The notes beneath the pieces are model-generated. The model was not told where the DNA came from. It searched no databases and saw only the letters and a list, made by a program, of their open reading frames with translations. Shown here piece after piece: positions 1 to 8,684 of a stretch of 64,000 nt of DNA. Each line of letters begins with the position of its first letter. Position 1 is the stretch's first letter. Both the position numbers and the translations under genes were made by a program. Source of the stretch: Saccharopolyspora erythraea NRRL 2338 (GTDB lineage Bacteria; Actinomycetota; Actinomycetes; Mycobacteriales; Pseudonocardiaceae); the NCBI RefSeq assembly GCF_000062885.1, contig NC_009142.1:2097584-2161583 (forward strand), read 5' to 3'.

Positions 1-1
1 C

Positions 2-301
2 AAGTACGGGCTCGACCCGCAGGAGGCCGCCATGCGCGAGGGCGGCAGCCCGGCCGACCCGGGCTGGGGCGAGGAGCCGCGGGAGCTCTGGGGACAGCTC
101 GGCACGATCGGCGAGAGCCGGACGGTGCCCACCGAGCCTGGGCGGTACCAGGCGTTCTACGACGCGGTGGTGTCCGCGCTGCGCGACGGCGGGCCGCTGC
201 CGGTGGATCCGCGGGACTCGGTCGCGGGCATCGAGATCATCGAGGCCGCCCGCCGTTCGGCCGAGAACGGCACCGTCGAACGGCTGGAGCAGAACGGCTG
301 A
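2..301 (+). CDS. Gfo/Idh/MocA-family oxidoreductase, C-terminal end (5' truncated by window)
   Basis: The reading frame is open from base 2 to the TGA at 299-301, so only about 99 C-terminal residues are visible. The stretch FYDAVVSALRDGGPLPVDP, followed by an alternating Ala/Ile helix ending in EAARRSAENG, matches the typical C-terminus of NAD(P)-dependent Gfo/Idh/MocA sugar or inositol dehydrogenases. The Rossmann domain lies outside the window, so substrate and cofactor cannot be judged. Family assignment is from memory of the C-terminal pattern only. Confidence 0.7.
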   Translation, partial: KYGLDPQEAAMREGGSPADPGWGEEPRELWGQLGTIGESRTVPTEPGRYQAFYDAVVSALRDGGPLPVDPRDSVAGIEIIEAARRSAENGTVERLEQNG

Positions 302-424
302 ACGCTCCACGCGCGTGGGACTCAGGCCGGTTCTCCCTGTTCGAACAGGACAATCCGGCCGGATTCCGGCATGGCCGCCTGCGCTGCCGGCGCAGCCGAG
401 CGCTGCTGCGAACCCCGTGCCCGA

Positions 425-477
425 GTTGCGATCCCGCGCCCGCCTCCCACGCTGGGAGGTGGGCGTGGGATCGCGAC
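425..477 (+). terminator. Long hairpin (25-bp stem) between dehydrogenase and xfp
   Basis: Bases 425-449 and 453-477 pair over 25 positions around a 3-nt loop. The three non-Watson-Crick positions are all G-U pairs in a plus-strand RNA but would be A-C mismatches in a minus-strand RNA, so the structure belongs to plus-strand transcripts. There is no T-run, so it may be a rho-independent-like terminator for the upstream gene or a structured leader ending 55 nt before the xfp start. Confidence 0.5.
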
Positions 478-532
478 GTGCTGGGTAACGGCGTGGTGAG
501 GAGTACGCCGACGCGGCCTGAGGAGTTCGCCG

Positions 533-2929
533 ATGACGACCACCGACACCTGGAGCACCTCGACCGACGTGGCCGAGCACCTCGGCCGGGACGAGCTGGA
601 GCGGCTGCAGCTCTGGTGGCGGGCGGCGAACTACCTGTCGGCCGGGCAGATCTACCTGATGGACAACCCGCTGCTGGAAGAGCCGCTGCGACCCGAGCAC
701 GTCAAGCCCCGGCTGCTCGGGCACTGGGGGACCACACCGGGGCTGAACTTCGTCTACGCGCACCTGAACCGGGCGATCCGGCTGCGCTCGCTGGACATGA
801 TGTACGTGATCGGTCCCGGCCACGGCGGCCCCGCGCTGGTCGCGGCGGCGTGGCTGGAGGGCACCTACAGCGAGATCTACCCCGACGTGGCCCAGGACCA
901 CGAGGGTCTGCGAAGGCTGGTGACCCAGTTCTCCTTCCCCGGCGGAGTGCCCAGCCACGTGGCCCCGGAGACGCCGGGGTCGATCCACGAGGGCGGTGAG
1001 CTCGGCTACTCGCTCTCGCACGCCTTCGGCGCGGCCTTCGACAACCCCGGCCTGATAGTGCCCTGCGTGGTCGGTGACGGCGAGGCCGAGACCGGGCCGC
1101 TGGCGACGAGCTGGCACTCCAACAAGTTCCTCGACCCGGCCACCGACGGCGCGGTGCTGCCGATCCTGCACCTCAACGGCTACAAGATCGCCAACCCGGC
1201 GGTGTGGGCGCGCATCCCGGAGGACGAGCTGCTGTCGATGCTGCGCGGGTTCGGCTACGAGCCCTACGTCGTCGAGGGCTCGTCGCCGCTGCCGATGCAC
1301 CACCTGTTCGCGGCCACTTTGGACCGTTGCCTCGACGAGATCGCCGCGATCCAGCGCCGCGCCCGCGGCGACGGTCACCCGTACCGTCCTAAGTGGCCGA
1401 TGATCGTGCTGCGCACGCCCAAGGGCTGGACCTGTCCGGCGACCGTCGACGGCAAGCCGCTGGAAGGTTCGTGGCGTTCGCACCAGGTGCCGGTCAGCGA
1501 CCCCCGCAACAACCCGGAACACCTGCGCCTGCTGGAGGAATGGTTGCGCAGCTACCGGCCGGAGGAGCTGTTCGACGCCGGTGGCCGTCCGGTCGAGACG
1601 ATCCGGGAAGGCAATCCCGTGGGGGAGCGCAGGATGAGCGCGAGCCCGCACGCCAACGGCGGTCATCTGCTGCGCGGCTTGCGGCTGCCGGACTTCCGCG
1701 ACTACGCGGTTCCCGTGCAGGCGCCGGGCGCGGACAAGGCGGAGGGGACCCGGGTTCTGGGCCGGTTCCTGCGCGACGTCCTGCGGCTCAACTCCGCGCA
1801 GCGCAACTTCCGCGTGTTCGCGCCGGACGAGAACAACTCCAACCGGCTCGACGCCGTCCTGGAGGCGTCCCCGCGGGCCTGGGTCGCCGAGACCGAGCCG
1901 GACGACGAGTCGCTGGCCCCGGGCGGGCAGGTGATGGAGATCCTGTCCGAGCACACCTGCCAGGGCTGGCTGGAGGGCTATCTGCTGACCGGCAGGCACG
2001 GCTTCTTCTCCTGCTACGAGGCGTTCGCCCACATCGTCGACTCGATGGTCAACCAGCACGCCAAGTGGCTGAAGGTCAGCAGGCACCTGCCGTGGCGCAG
2101 GCCCGTCGCGTCGCTGAACTACCTGCTGACCTCGCACGTGTGGCGCCAGGACCACAACGGTTTCTCCCACCAGGACCCGGGTTTCATCGACCACGTGGTG
2201 AACAAGAAGGCAGAGATCGTCCGGGTCTACCTGCCGCCGGACACCAACACCCTGCTGTCGGTGTCCGACCACTGCCTGCGCAGCCGCGACTACATCAACC
2301 TGGTCGTCGCGGGCAAGCAGCCCGAACCGCAGTACCTCGACATGGAGTCGGCGATCGTGCACTGCGAGAAGGGGATCGGGATCTGGGACTGGGCGAGCAC
2401 CGACTCCGGCGGCGACCCGGACGTGGTGATGGCCTGCGCGGGTGACGTGCCGACGATGGAGACGCTGGCGGCCGTGGACATCCTGCGCGGCCACTTCCCG
2501 GACCTGCGCATGCGCGTGATCAACGTGGTGGACCTGATGCGGTTGCAGGACGAGCGAGAACATCCGCACGGGTTGTCGGACGCGGAGTTCGACAGCCTCT
2601 TCACGCGCGACACCCCGGTGATCTTCAACTACCACGGCTACCCGTGGCTGATCCACCGGCTGACCTACCGCAGGCACAACCACGAAGGCATGCACGTGCG
2701 CGGCTACAAGGAGGAGGGCACCACCACGACGCCGTTCGACATGTGCGTGCTCAACGAGATCGACCGCTTCCACCTGGCCATCGACGTCATCGACCGGGTG
2801 CCGCGGCTCGGGCCGCGCGCCGCCTACGCGCGCGAGCACCTCAAGGGAAAGCTCATCGAGCACCGCCACCACGTGAGAACCCACGGCGAGGACATGCCCG
2901 AGGTTCGCGACTGGGAGTGGCCGTCGTGA
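533..2929 (+). CDS. xfp: Phosphoketolase (xylulose-5-P/fructose-6-P)
   Basis: This 798-aa cytoplasmic, thiamine-diphosphate-dependent enzyme cleaves xylulose-5-P and/or fructose-6-P with phosphate to acetyl-phosphate plus an aldose phosphate. The length is normal for the family. The GDGEAETGP motif, ThDP/Mg-binding in this family, begins near residue 181 and is followed by TSWHSNKF. The conserved [16 protein letters not shown] block precedes it, and [18 protein letters not shown] lies near residue 535. The ATG has AGGAG at 521-525, 7 nt upstream. The stop overlaps the acetate kinase start (TGATG), so acetyl-phosphate is probably converted directly to acetate plus ATP by the next gene product. 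Substrate preference cannot be read from sequence. Confidence 0.97.
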   Translation: MTTTDTWSTSTDVAEHLGRDELERLQLWWRAANYLSAGQIYLMDNPLLEEPLRPEHVKPRLLGHWGTTPGLNFVYAHLNRAIRLRSLDMMYVIGPGHGGPALVAAAWLEGTYSEIYPDVAQDHEGLRRLVTQFSFPGGVPSHVAPETPGSIHEGGELGYSLSHAFGAAFDNPGLIVPCVVGDGEAETGPLATSWHSNKFLDPATDGAVLPILHLNGYKIANPAVWARIPEDELLSMLRGFGYEPYVVEGSSPLPMHHLFAATLDRCLDEIAAIQRRARGDGHPYRPKWPMIVLRTPKGWTCPATVDGKPLEGSWRSHQVPVSDPRNNPEHLRLLEEWLRSYRPEELFDAGGRPVETIREGNPVGERRMSASPHANGGHLLRGLRLPDFRDYAVPVQAPGADKAEGTRVLGRFLRDVLRLNSAQRNFRVFAPDENNSNRLDAVLEASPRAWVAETEPDDESLAPGGQVMEILSEHTCQGWLEGYLLTGRHGFFSCYEAFAHIVDSMVNQHAKWLKVSRHLPWRRPVASLNYLLTSHVWRQDHNGFSHQDPGFIDHVVNKKAEIVRVYLPPDTNTLLSVSDHCLRSRDYINLVVAGKQPEPQYLDMESAIVHCEKGIGIWDWASTDSGGDPDVVMACAGDVPTMETLAAVDILRGHFPDLRMRVINVVDLMRLQDEREHPHGLSDAEFDSLFTRDTPVIFNYHGYPWLIHRLTYRRHNHEGMHVRGYKEEGTTTTPFDMCVLNEIDRFHLAIDVIDRVPRLGPRAAYAREHLKGKLIEHRHHVRTHGEDMPEVRDWEWPS

Positions 2930-4014
2930 TGCGGGTGCTGACCGTCAACGCCGGATCCAGCAGCCTGAAGCTGCGCGTGCTCGACGGGGACTCGGTGGTC
3001 GCGAGCCACGACGTCCAGCGGTGGGACGGCGAACGCGAACCGATCGCCGAGTTCATCGACGAGCACGGGGCCGACGCCGTGGGCCACCGGGTCGTACACG
3101 GCGGGACCGAGGTGACCGAGCCGGTCGTGGTCGACGACAAGGTCCTGGAATACCTGGACTCGCTGACCGACCTCGCGCCGCTGCACCAGCCGCGGGCGCT
3201 CTCCGGCGTCCGCGCGGCGCTGGAGGAAGCGCCGGACACGCCGTCGGTGGTGTGCGTCGACACCGCGTTCCACACCACGCTGCCCGAAGCCGCCGCGACC
3301 TACGCGCTGCCGCGCGAGTGGAACCGCGAGTGGGGAATCCGCCGCTACGGGTTCCACGGTCTCTCGCACGGCTTCGCCGTCCTGCGGGGTGCCGAGCTCG
3401 CCGGGCTGGAGCCCGGGAAGGGCCGGGTGCTGAGCTGCCACCTCGGTGCCGGGGCCTCGCTCGCGGCGGTGCGCGACGGCAGGTGCGTGGACACGACGAT
3501 GGGCTTCACCCCGGCCGAGGGACTGGTGATGGCCACGCGCTGCGGGTCCACCGACCCCGGCTTGGTGGAGTGGCTGATCGACGTCGCGGGCGTCGAGCCC
3601 GGCGAGGTGTTCGAGACGTTGCAGAAGCGCTCCGGGATCGAGGGCCTGTCCGGGGTCTCGGCGGACCTGCGCGACGTTCTCGCCGCGAGCGGCCGGGGCG
3701 ACCGGGACGCGGCGCTGGCCTTCGACGTCTTCACGCACAGCCTCGTGCGGCACGCGGGCGCCATGGTCGCGGTGCTGGGCGGGCTGGACCTGCTGGTGTT
3801 CACCGGCGGTGTCGGCGAGCACCAGGCCCCGGTGCGGTCGTCGCTGTGCGAGGCGCTGGGTTTCCTCGGCGTCACGCTCGACCGGGCGCGCAACGACGAG
3901 GTCTCGGCCGACGCCGACATCAGCGGCGCGGACGCGGAAGCGCGCACGGTCGTGGTCTCGGCCCGGGAGGACCTGGAGATCGCGCGGCAGACCCGGGCAG
4001 CACTTGCTGCTTGA
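2929..4014 (+). CDS. ackA: Acetate kinase
   Basis: This 361-aa ASKHA-fold kinase interconverts acetyl-phosphate + ADP and acetate + ATP. The N-terminal LTVNAGSSSLK phosphate-binding loop is present, as are GHRVVHGG (conserved Arg), DTAFHTT, RRYGFHGLSH and TGGVGEH. It is somewhat shorter than the roughly 400 aa of well-known AckA proteins. The ATG overlaps the xfp stop by one base, implying translational coupling and a phosphoketolase-acetate kinase module that yields ATP without a phosphotransacetylase. An in-frame GTG lies one codon upstream; ATG is preferred. No pta gene lies next to it. Confidence 0.95.
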   Translation: MRVLTVNAGSSSLKLRVLDGDSVVASHDVQRWDGEREPIAEFIDEHGADAVGHRVVHGGTEVTEPVVVDDKVLEYLDSLTDLAPLHQPRALSGVRAALEEAPDTPSVVCVDTAFHTTLPEAAATYALPREWNREWGIRRYGFHGLSHGFAVLRGAELAGLEPGKGRVLSCHLGAGASLAAVRDGRCVDTTMGFTPAEGLVMATRCGSTDPGLVEWLIDVAGVEPGEVFETLQKRSGIEGLSGVSADLRDVLAASGRGDRDAALAFDVFTHSLVRHAGAMVAVLGGLDLLVFTGGVGEHQAPVRSSLCEALGFLGVTLDRARNDEVSADADISGADAEARTVVVSAREDLEIARQTRAALAA

Positions 4015-4051
4015 CGGCAGTCGTCAAGTACTTGCTACTTCGTGTCAAGTA
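4002..4051 (+). promoter_or_regulatory. Repeat-rich promoter/operator before the HTH gene
   Basis: The end of ackA and the 52-nt gap to the next gene hold ACTTGCTGCTT (4002-4012) and ACTTGCTACTT (4030-4040), 28 bp apart; GTCAAGTA at 4023-4030 and 4044-4051, 21 bp apart; the perfect palindrome CAAGTACTTG; and CTTGACG/CGTCAAG arms around a 5-nt spacer. TTGACG at 4011-4016 could be a -35 box overlapping the ackA stop. The layout fits autoregulation by the DNA-binding protein that follows, which is inference. Confidence 0.45.
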
Positions 4052-4066
4052 GCAGGGAGGTGGCCC

Positions 4067-4534
4067 GTGGCGCAGGACTCGACCGCCGTGCACGCCGAGC
4101 TCGCCGGGGAACTGGTGCGGCTGGTGGGCGGCAGGTTGCTCGACCCGCTGGAGATCCTGCTCGACGGGGCCGGTACCGGTCCGCTGCGCGAGCGGGTCCG
4201 GGCCGACGCCGAGATGTGGGCGGCGCAGTCGCCGGGGTCCGCCGACGAGCCCGCGGTCGCGCTCGTCGCCCGCCTGCTCGCCGCGCTCTACCCGGGCGAC
4301 GAGCCGTTCGACCCGCCGGAGAGCTGGTGGCGCACGCCGCTCGGGCGGGTCACCGCGCGGCGCGTCGGCCACCCGGCCCGGCACCACGTGTCGTTCGCGA
4401 CGGCCGGGGCGATGCTCGGCATCACCCGCCAGGGCGTGCACGACCTGGTCGGCCGGGGCAAGCTCCGGAGGCACCCCGACGGCGGCATCGACTCGGAGTC
4501 GGTGCGGGAACGCCTGTGCGCACTCGCGGCATGA
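4067..4534 (+). CDS. Small HTH (MerR/excisionase-like) DNA-binding protein
   Basis: This 155-aa protein has an acidic helical N-terminal two-thirds and a C-terminal helix-turn-helix around residues 105-150 (SFATAGAMLGITRQGVHDLV, then GRGKLRRHPDGGI). That pattern is typical of excisionase/MerR-like DNA-reading heads. The GTG start has GGGAGG 6 nt upstream. It follows ackA in the same direction after a gap holding direct and inverted repeats. I do not recognise a specific family. Regulation of itself or of xfp-ackA is a guess from position. Confidence 0.7.
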   Translation: MAQDSTAVHAELAGELVRLVGGRLLDPLEILLDGAGTGPLRERVRADAEMWAAQSPGSADEPAVALVARLLAALYPGDEPFDPPESWWRTPLGRVTARRVGHPARHHVSFATAGAMLGITRQGVHDLVGRGKLRRHPDGGIDSESVRERLCALAA

Positions 4535-4568
4535 GCGCCCGGAAATCCGGTCCGAAGACGGGAGAGAC

Positions 4569-5357
4569 ATGGTTGCCGACCTGGTGATGCGCGGCGGTGC
4601 GGTTCCGATCCGGGTCCGCGACCACGACGGCGAGGGTCCGCCGGTGCTGCTCCTGCACGGCGCGGGCGGCGACCTCACCGCGTGGGACGCCTTCGCCCCG
4701 CTGCTCACCCACGCCCACCGCGTCGTGGCGATGGACCTGCGCGGCCACGGCGAGTCCGGCGACGGGCCGTGGACGTGGGACGCCGTGCTGGACGACATCG
4801 CCGCCGCGGTGGACGGTCTCGGCCTGGAGAACCCGCGGGTGGTCGGGCACTCGCTCGGCGGCATGCTGGCCGGGATGTGGGGACGCCGCCGTCCCGGCTG
4901 CCCGGCGGTGGTGAGCCTTGACGGCCACCGCTCCAGCGCCACCGAGCCGCGGCACTACCTCGGACTGCCCGAGGAAAAGGTGCACCAGCAGCTCGAACGC
5001 CTCAACTCCCTGTTCTCGGCCCGGCTCTCGTCGTTGCGCCGGCCCGGCCCGGAGGTCGCATCGGCGCTGCGGGAGGCCCCGGAGTTCGCCGACTGCCTTC
5101 CGGTCTTCGAGCAGGTCGGGTGCCCGTTCCTGGTCGTGCTCGCCGGGCGCGAGGTGCCCGGCCTGCCCGCGGAGTTCGCCGAGCTGATGGCCGGGTACCG
5201 CGCCGGGCTGCGGCGCGACCTGGCCGCGCTCGGCGAACGCAGGCCGAACGTGCGCGTCACCGAGGTCGAGGCAAGTCACGGCATGGTGGTCGAACGACCC
5301 GAGGCGGTCGCGGAACTCGTGCTGGATTTCCTCGCCGCTTCAGCGCTTGCGCGCTGA
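4569..5357 (+). CDS. Alpha/beta-fold hydrolase
   Basis: This 262-aa predicted soluble serine hydrolase has an oxyanion-loop HGAGGDLTAWD near residue 30, the nucleophile elbow GHSLGG at 93-98 (Ser95), and the catalytic His in EASHGM near residue 237. GGAGAG lies just before the ATG. The substrate is unknown. It starts 34 nt after the HTH gene and may share its transcript. Its last 18 bases overlap, on the opposite strand, the surviving 3' tail of the FhuF-like gene broken by the IS element, so the two genes were convergent and overlapping before the insertion. Confidence 0.85.
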   Translation: MVADLVMRGGAVPIRVRDHDGEGPPVLLLHGAGGDLTAWDAFAPLLTHAHRVVAMDLRGHGESGDGPWTWDAVLDDIAAAVDGLGLENPRVVGHSLGGMLAGMWGRRRPGCPAVVSLDGHRSSATEPRHYLGLPEEKVHQQLERLNSLFSARLSSLRRPGPEVASALREAPEFADCLPVFEQVGCPFLVVLAGREVPGLPAEFAELMAGYRAGLRRDLAALGERRPNVRVTEVEASHGMVVERPEAVAELVLDFLAASALAR

Positions 5358-5384
5358 GGAGTCCCAGAGCACGCACTCCTCGCA
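5340..5384 (-). pseudogene. 3' tail of the interrupted FhuF-like [2Fe-2S] gene
   Basis: Read on the minus strand from base 5384 this is TGC GAG GAG TGC GTG CTC and eight further sense codons to a TGA at 5342-5340, giving CEECVLWDSSARKR. A Cys-x2-Cys followed by a hydrophobic pair is how FhuF-type ferric-siderophore reductases end (CC-x10-CxxC). The matching CC half lies at the end of the truncated gene at 6898, on the other side of the IS element. I therefore read the two pieces as one gene split by insertion. The overlap with the hydrolase end is 18 bp. Confidence 0.75.
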
Positions 5385-5560
5385 TTGACCTCCTTTCCAT
5401 CGAAAGGATGGGGATTCCTACCGCGCCTGTCGGCGCGAGTTTCGCGTCGACAGGCGCCTCGGTGGGTTCCTGCTTCACAGCGCTCAGCCCCCGAACTCGG
5501 GTGGTCTTACGTGCGCTCCACAGGCTGTGACCGCCAGTCCAGCGGCCTTGGCGATGTTGA
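5385..5560 (-). ncRNA. Putative omega RNA / right end of the IS200/IS605-type element
   Basis: TnpB guide RNAs are made from the 3' end of tnpB plus the element's right end, with the guide taken from the flank. On the minus strand this stretch holds a strong stem-loop (5423-5432 with 5448-5457, plus CGCG/CGCG nearer the loop), then a small ATCCTTTCGAT hairpin. It ends GGAGGTCAA at 5385, resembling the TCAA right cleavage site of IS608-type elements. The flank 5384-5365 would then be the guide. The 5' boundary is arbitrary; no transcript evidence. Confidence 0.5.
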
Positions 5561-6644
5561 CCGCCGCGTTGATGTCGCGATCCAGCCACACCCCGCATGC
5601 CTCGCACTGCCAGACGCGTACGTGCAGCGGCTTCGGGCCGTCTTTCACGCCACAGTGCGAGCACACCTGGCTGGTGGGCTCGAACCGGCCGATCCGGACC
5701 ACCTTGCGCCCGTACAGGACGGCTTTGTATTCCAGCATCGCCACGAACCCGGACCACCCCGCGTCGTGGACGGACTTCGCCAGCCGCGTGCGCGCGAGTC
5801 CCGACACCGCCAGATCCTCCACCGCGACCGCTTGGTTCTCGCGGATCAGACGGGTGGAGAGCTGGTGGTGGAAATCCCGGCGCGCGTCCGCGACCCGAGC
5901 GTGTGCCCGGGCGAGCCGCTGTCTGGCTTTGTCCCGGTTCTTGGAGCCCTTTTCCTTGCGAGACAGGGCCTGTTGGGCCCGCTTGAGTTTCTTCTCGGCA
6001 CGGCGCAGGAACTTCGGCGCGGTGACCTTCGTGCCGTCGGAGAGGACCACGAAGTGCTTCAGTCCCAGGTCGACGCCGATCTCCGGTGCGGCGTCGGTGA
6101 TTGCTTCTGGATCGGTGTCAACGACGAACGACGCGAAATACCGTCCGGCCACATCCTTGATCACAGTCACGCTCGACGGCTTGCCGACAAGCACACGTGA
6201 CCACTTGACGGCCACGTCGCCGATCTTCGGCAGACGCAGTTTTCCACCACTGGTGGTTGACCATCGGGCGTTGGCGGTGAACCGGATCGACTGGCGAACA
6301 TCGCGCCGTGTCTTGAACCGGGGTGCCCCCATACGTCGGCCCTTGCGCTTGCCTGCCAGCGAGTCGAAGAAGTTCCGGAAGGCTTGTTCGGCGTCCCGAA
6401 GCGCCTGTTGCAGCACCACTGCCGATACCTCAGCCAGCCACCAGCGTTCGGCGGTCTTCTTCGCCCGGGTTATCAGCAGCCTCGACAGCTCGGCTGCCTT
6501 CGGAACAGGCGATCCTGCCTGGTACGCATCGTGGCGTGCCCGCACGGCGTCGTTGAACACCACACGGGCACACCCGAACGCTTTGGCCAATGCGGCCTGC
6601 TGTCCCGAGGTCGGGTACAGGCGGAAGCTGTACCGAAGCTGCAC
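5484..6644 (-). CDS. tnpB: TnpB (OrfB), IS200/IS605-family RNA-guided nuclease
   Basis: This 386-aa protein is full length for TnpB. The N-terminal RYSFRLYPTSGQQAALAK helix is typical. The split RuvC-like core is intact: Asp in EIGVDLGLKHFV (about residue 195), Glu in VEDLAVSGL (about 290) and Asp in WLDRDINAAVNIAKAAG near the C-terminus. A zinc finger (CSHCG ... CEACG) lies between the last two. TnpB proteins are nucleases guided by RNA made from the element's end. The GTG start at 6644 has no strong Shine-Dalgarno site. Only a C-terminal tnpA stump lies upstream, so the element probably cannot move by itself. Confidence 0.93.
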   Translation of the reverse strand: MQLRYSFRLYPTSGQQAALAKAFGCARVVFNDAVRARHDAYQAGSPVPKAAELSRLLITRAKKTAERWWLAEVSAVVLQQALRDAEQAFRNFFDSLAGKRKGRRMGAPRFKTRRDVRQSIRFTANARWSTTSGGKLRLPKIGDVAVKWSRVLVGKPSSVTVIKDVAGRYFASFVVDTDPEAITDAAPEIGVDLGLKHFVVLSDGTKVTAPKFLRRAEKKLKRAQQALSRKEKGSKNRDKARQRLARAHARVADARRDFHHQLSTRLIRENQAVAVEDLAVSGLARTRLAKSVHDAGWSGFVAMLEYKAVLYGRKVVRIGRFEPTSQVCSHCGVKDGPKPLHVRVWQCEACGVWLDRDINAAVNIAKAAGLAVTACGAHVRPPEFGG

Positions 6645-6651
6645 ATCGTGA

Positions 6652-6897
6652 TCATATACCGTGCGTAATCGAGGCTTTCCGCAGCGTGTTCATCGGCTGC
6701 CGGGCGAACGGGAGGTGGCGCAAGGCGGATTGGGCTGGTCGCCGTCTTGAAGGCGATGTGTAGACCACGCGGCGAAGCCCGGCAAGAGCTGAGACAGGGA
6801 CCTCGACGGGGCGGTCCTGCCGTTCTATGTACTGACGTAGTACCGAGATCGGTGCTCCGCCGACCGACCCGGCGAGGTACGAGCCGACCACAACCTC
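6652..6897 (-). pseudogene. Truncated tnpA (Y1 HUH transposase), C-terminal stump
   Basis: From 6897 down to about 6808 the minus strand reads VVVGSYLAGSVGGAPISVLR followed by QYIERQDRP. This matches the C-terminal end of IS200/IS605 Y1 transposases (usual form SPSYFAGSVGGAP...YVE.Q). The frame stays open to a TGA at 6652 but the rest is not recognisable. The N-terminal domain with the HUH and catalytic Tyr motifs is gone, together with the element's left end. The stump starts directly after the stop codon that ends the broken FhuF-like gene. Confidence 0.75.
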
Positions 6898-7572
6898 CTA
6901 ACCGCCCGTGCCGCGCCACCACTGGCAGCAGGTGCGCCGCCGCATCCACGGCCCGTCACGGCCGCGATCGATGTCGAGCAGCTCCGCCCGGCCGGTGGCG
7001 GCGCGCAGCTCCCGCGCGGAGCGCACCACGTCGCCGGGCATCCCGCCGCGTTGCAGCCGCCACAGCACCGTCGCGATCGACCCGACCGGGTTGCCCCAGT
7101 ACTCGTGGCTGCCGGGCTCGGGTCCGCCCAGCGCGTGCAGAGCCTCGGCCAGCGGCGTGAACGCGTCGCTGAGCTGCCGCCACCAGTCGGCCGGGCCCGC
7201 GTCGGCGGGCAGCGCGCCGGTGGTCCGCAGCGCCGACAACCGGCCCTCGCCGGACACGACGACCCGCAGTCCGTCCAGCCTCGGGATCTCGACGCCGAGG
7301 TGGTACTCGGGCACCGTGGCGCAGCAGGCGAGCCAGCCGAACCTGAAGGCCACCAGCACGATCCCGGCGCGCCGGTGGCGGAACCCGCCGCGTTCCTGCC
7401 ACTCCTCGACGCAGCGGCCCAGCCACGGACCGGCCGGGTCGCAGAACTCCGGCCATCCGACGGTGGGCACGTCCGAGGGCGGAACCGTCCCCGGGCGGGG
7501 GAGCAGCCGGTCGCACTCGCGCACCCGGCCTCGCAGCACCGCGGCCGACGGCCGCGCCGCCTCCGCTTGCAC
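6898..7572 (-). pseudogene. FhuF-like (2Fe-2S) iron reductase, C-terminus cut off by IS element
   Basis: This is the 5' part (about 224 aa) of a FhuF-type protein. It ends FRHRRAG...WMRRRTCCQWWRGTGG at a TAG created at the element junction (6900-6898). FhuF proteins use CC-x10-CxxC to hold a [2Fe-2S] cluster and reduce ferric siderophores in the cytoplasm. Here the CC pair is kept and the CxxC lies 1.5 kb away beyond the IS. Start is uncertain: GTG at 7572 is conservative, GTG at 7629 is possible, and AGGAGG at 7598-7593 sits 8 nt before an in-frame ATC. It follows the ABC transporter genes on the same strand. Confidence 0.8.
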
Positions 7573-7643
7573 CGGCGTCTCGATGGTCCCGACCTCCTGC
7601 CCGGATCGGGCAGCCGGCGTGGGAGGCACGCCGACCGCCTCGG

Positions 7644-8684
7644 TCAAGCTATCCGAACGCCCTTGGTGAGGCCGCGCACCGGGGTCCGCAGCCGCCGGGC
7701 GCTGATCCACACCGAACCCGCACCGAGCAACACCTGGAACCCCAGCCCCCACGGCCACACCGCGCGCGCCGCGGGCGCCTCGGGCACCGGGCCGAAACTG
7801 GCGTAGTCGCGGGTCGGCTGGCGGCTTTCGCGCACCAGGTACCCGATCGAGCTCAGCGGGTCCATCGACGTCTCGGGCTCCATCCGCTCGGTGATCCGGT
7901 TGTAGCGGACCGGCGGTTCGGGCGCGGAGTCGGCGAGGATCACGAACGGGTTCGGCGCCAGCAGCCACCAGACCAGCTCCGGGTGGGGCACCTGCTCCTG
8001 GTAGGTCTCGGTCACCGGCGGTCCGGGCAGCACGTTGCCGTTCTCGTCGGTCCGCTCGATCTGGTAGGTCCGCTGCTCCTCGGTCACGGTCAGCGACGCG
8101 GCCAGGCCGAAGGAGATCAGCGTGCCCACGGTGAGCGCGAAGACCAGCAGGTAGGACATCAGCGTCGCGGTGATCCCCCGAGCGAACAGCGCCGACAGTG
8201 CCTGCGCGACCGCGCACACCACGCCCATCAGCAGCGCGACGATGAGCACGACCGCGCCTGCGCGCAGCAGGCCGACGCCGCCCTCGATGATCGCCCACAC
8301 CACGAACGGCAGCGTCAGCGCCAGGAAAACCAGCGCGGTGCCCCACGCCGCGGCGAGCTTGCCGACCGCGATCTCGCCCGCCGAGAGGCGGGTGACCTGC
8401 ACGGTCGCCAGCGTGCCGCGTTCGCGGTCGCCGTTGATCGACTGCGCGGTGAGCGCCGGCGCGACAAGCAGCGACAACCCGAGCACGAAAAGCATGACGC
8501 CGCCGAACAGCGGCACGCCCGGACGCACGTGCTCCTCGTCGAGCACCAGAAGCCCGATGCGCAGCAGCACCGCGAACGCCGCGATCACGGCGAACCAGGA
8601 CGCCAGCAACCAGCGCCAGCGGCCCGTGCGCAGCCGCACGCGGAACTCCTGCTTGGCAACGGTGGTGATCCCGCCCAGCGTCAT
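7644..8684 (-). CDS. ABC-2 type transporter permease
   Basis: This 346-aa integral membrane protein has a first segment near residues 27-47 (WLLASWFAVIAAFAVLL), then about five more hydrophobic helices (VMLFVLGLSLLVAPALTA, ALVFLALTLPFVVWAI, a pair around 165-215 and a C-terminal one). A large soluble loop at about 225-300 ends in ARAVWPWGLGFQVLLGAG. The ATG overlaps the ATPase stop by 4 nt (ATGA), with GGAGG upstream, so the pair is translationally coupled. Substrate is unknown; ABC-2 systems of this kind export drugs, lipids or peptides. It precedes the FhuF-like gene. Confidence 0.85.
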   Translation of the reverse strand: MTLGGITTVAKQEFRVRLRTGRWRWLLASWFAVIAAFAVLLRIGLLVLDEEHVRPGVPLFGGVMLFVLGLSLLVAPALTAQSINGDRERGTLATVQVTRLSAGEIAVGKLAAAWGTALVFLALTLPFVVWAIIEGGVGLLRAGAVVLIVALLMGVVCAVAQALSALFARGITATLMSYLLVFALTVGTLISFGLAASLTVTEEQRTYQIERTDENGNVLPGPPVTETYQEQVPHPELVWWLLAPNPFVILADSAPEPPVRYNRITERMEPETSMDPLSSIGYLVRESRQPTRDYASFGPVPEAPAARAVWPWGLGFQVLLGAGSVWISARRLRTPVRGLTKGVRIA

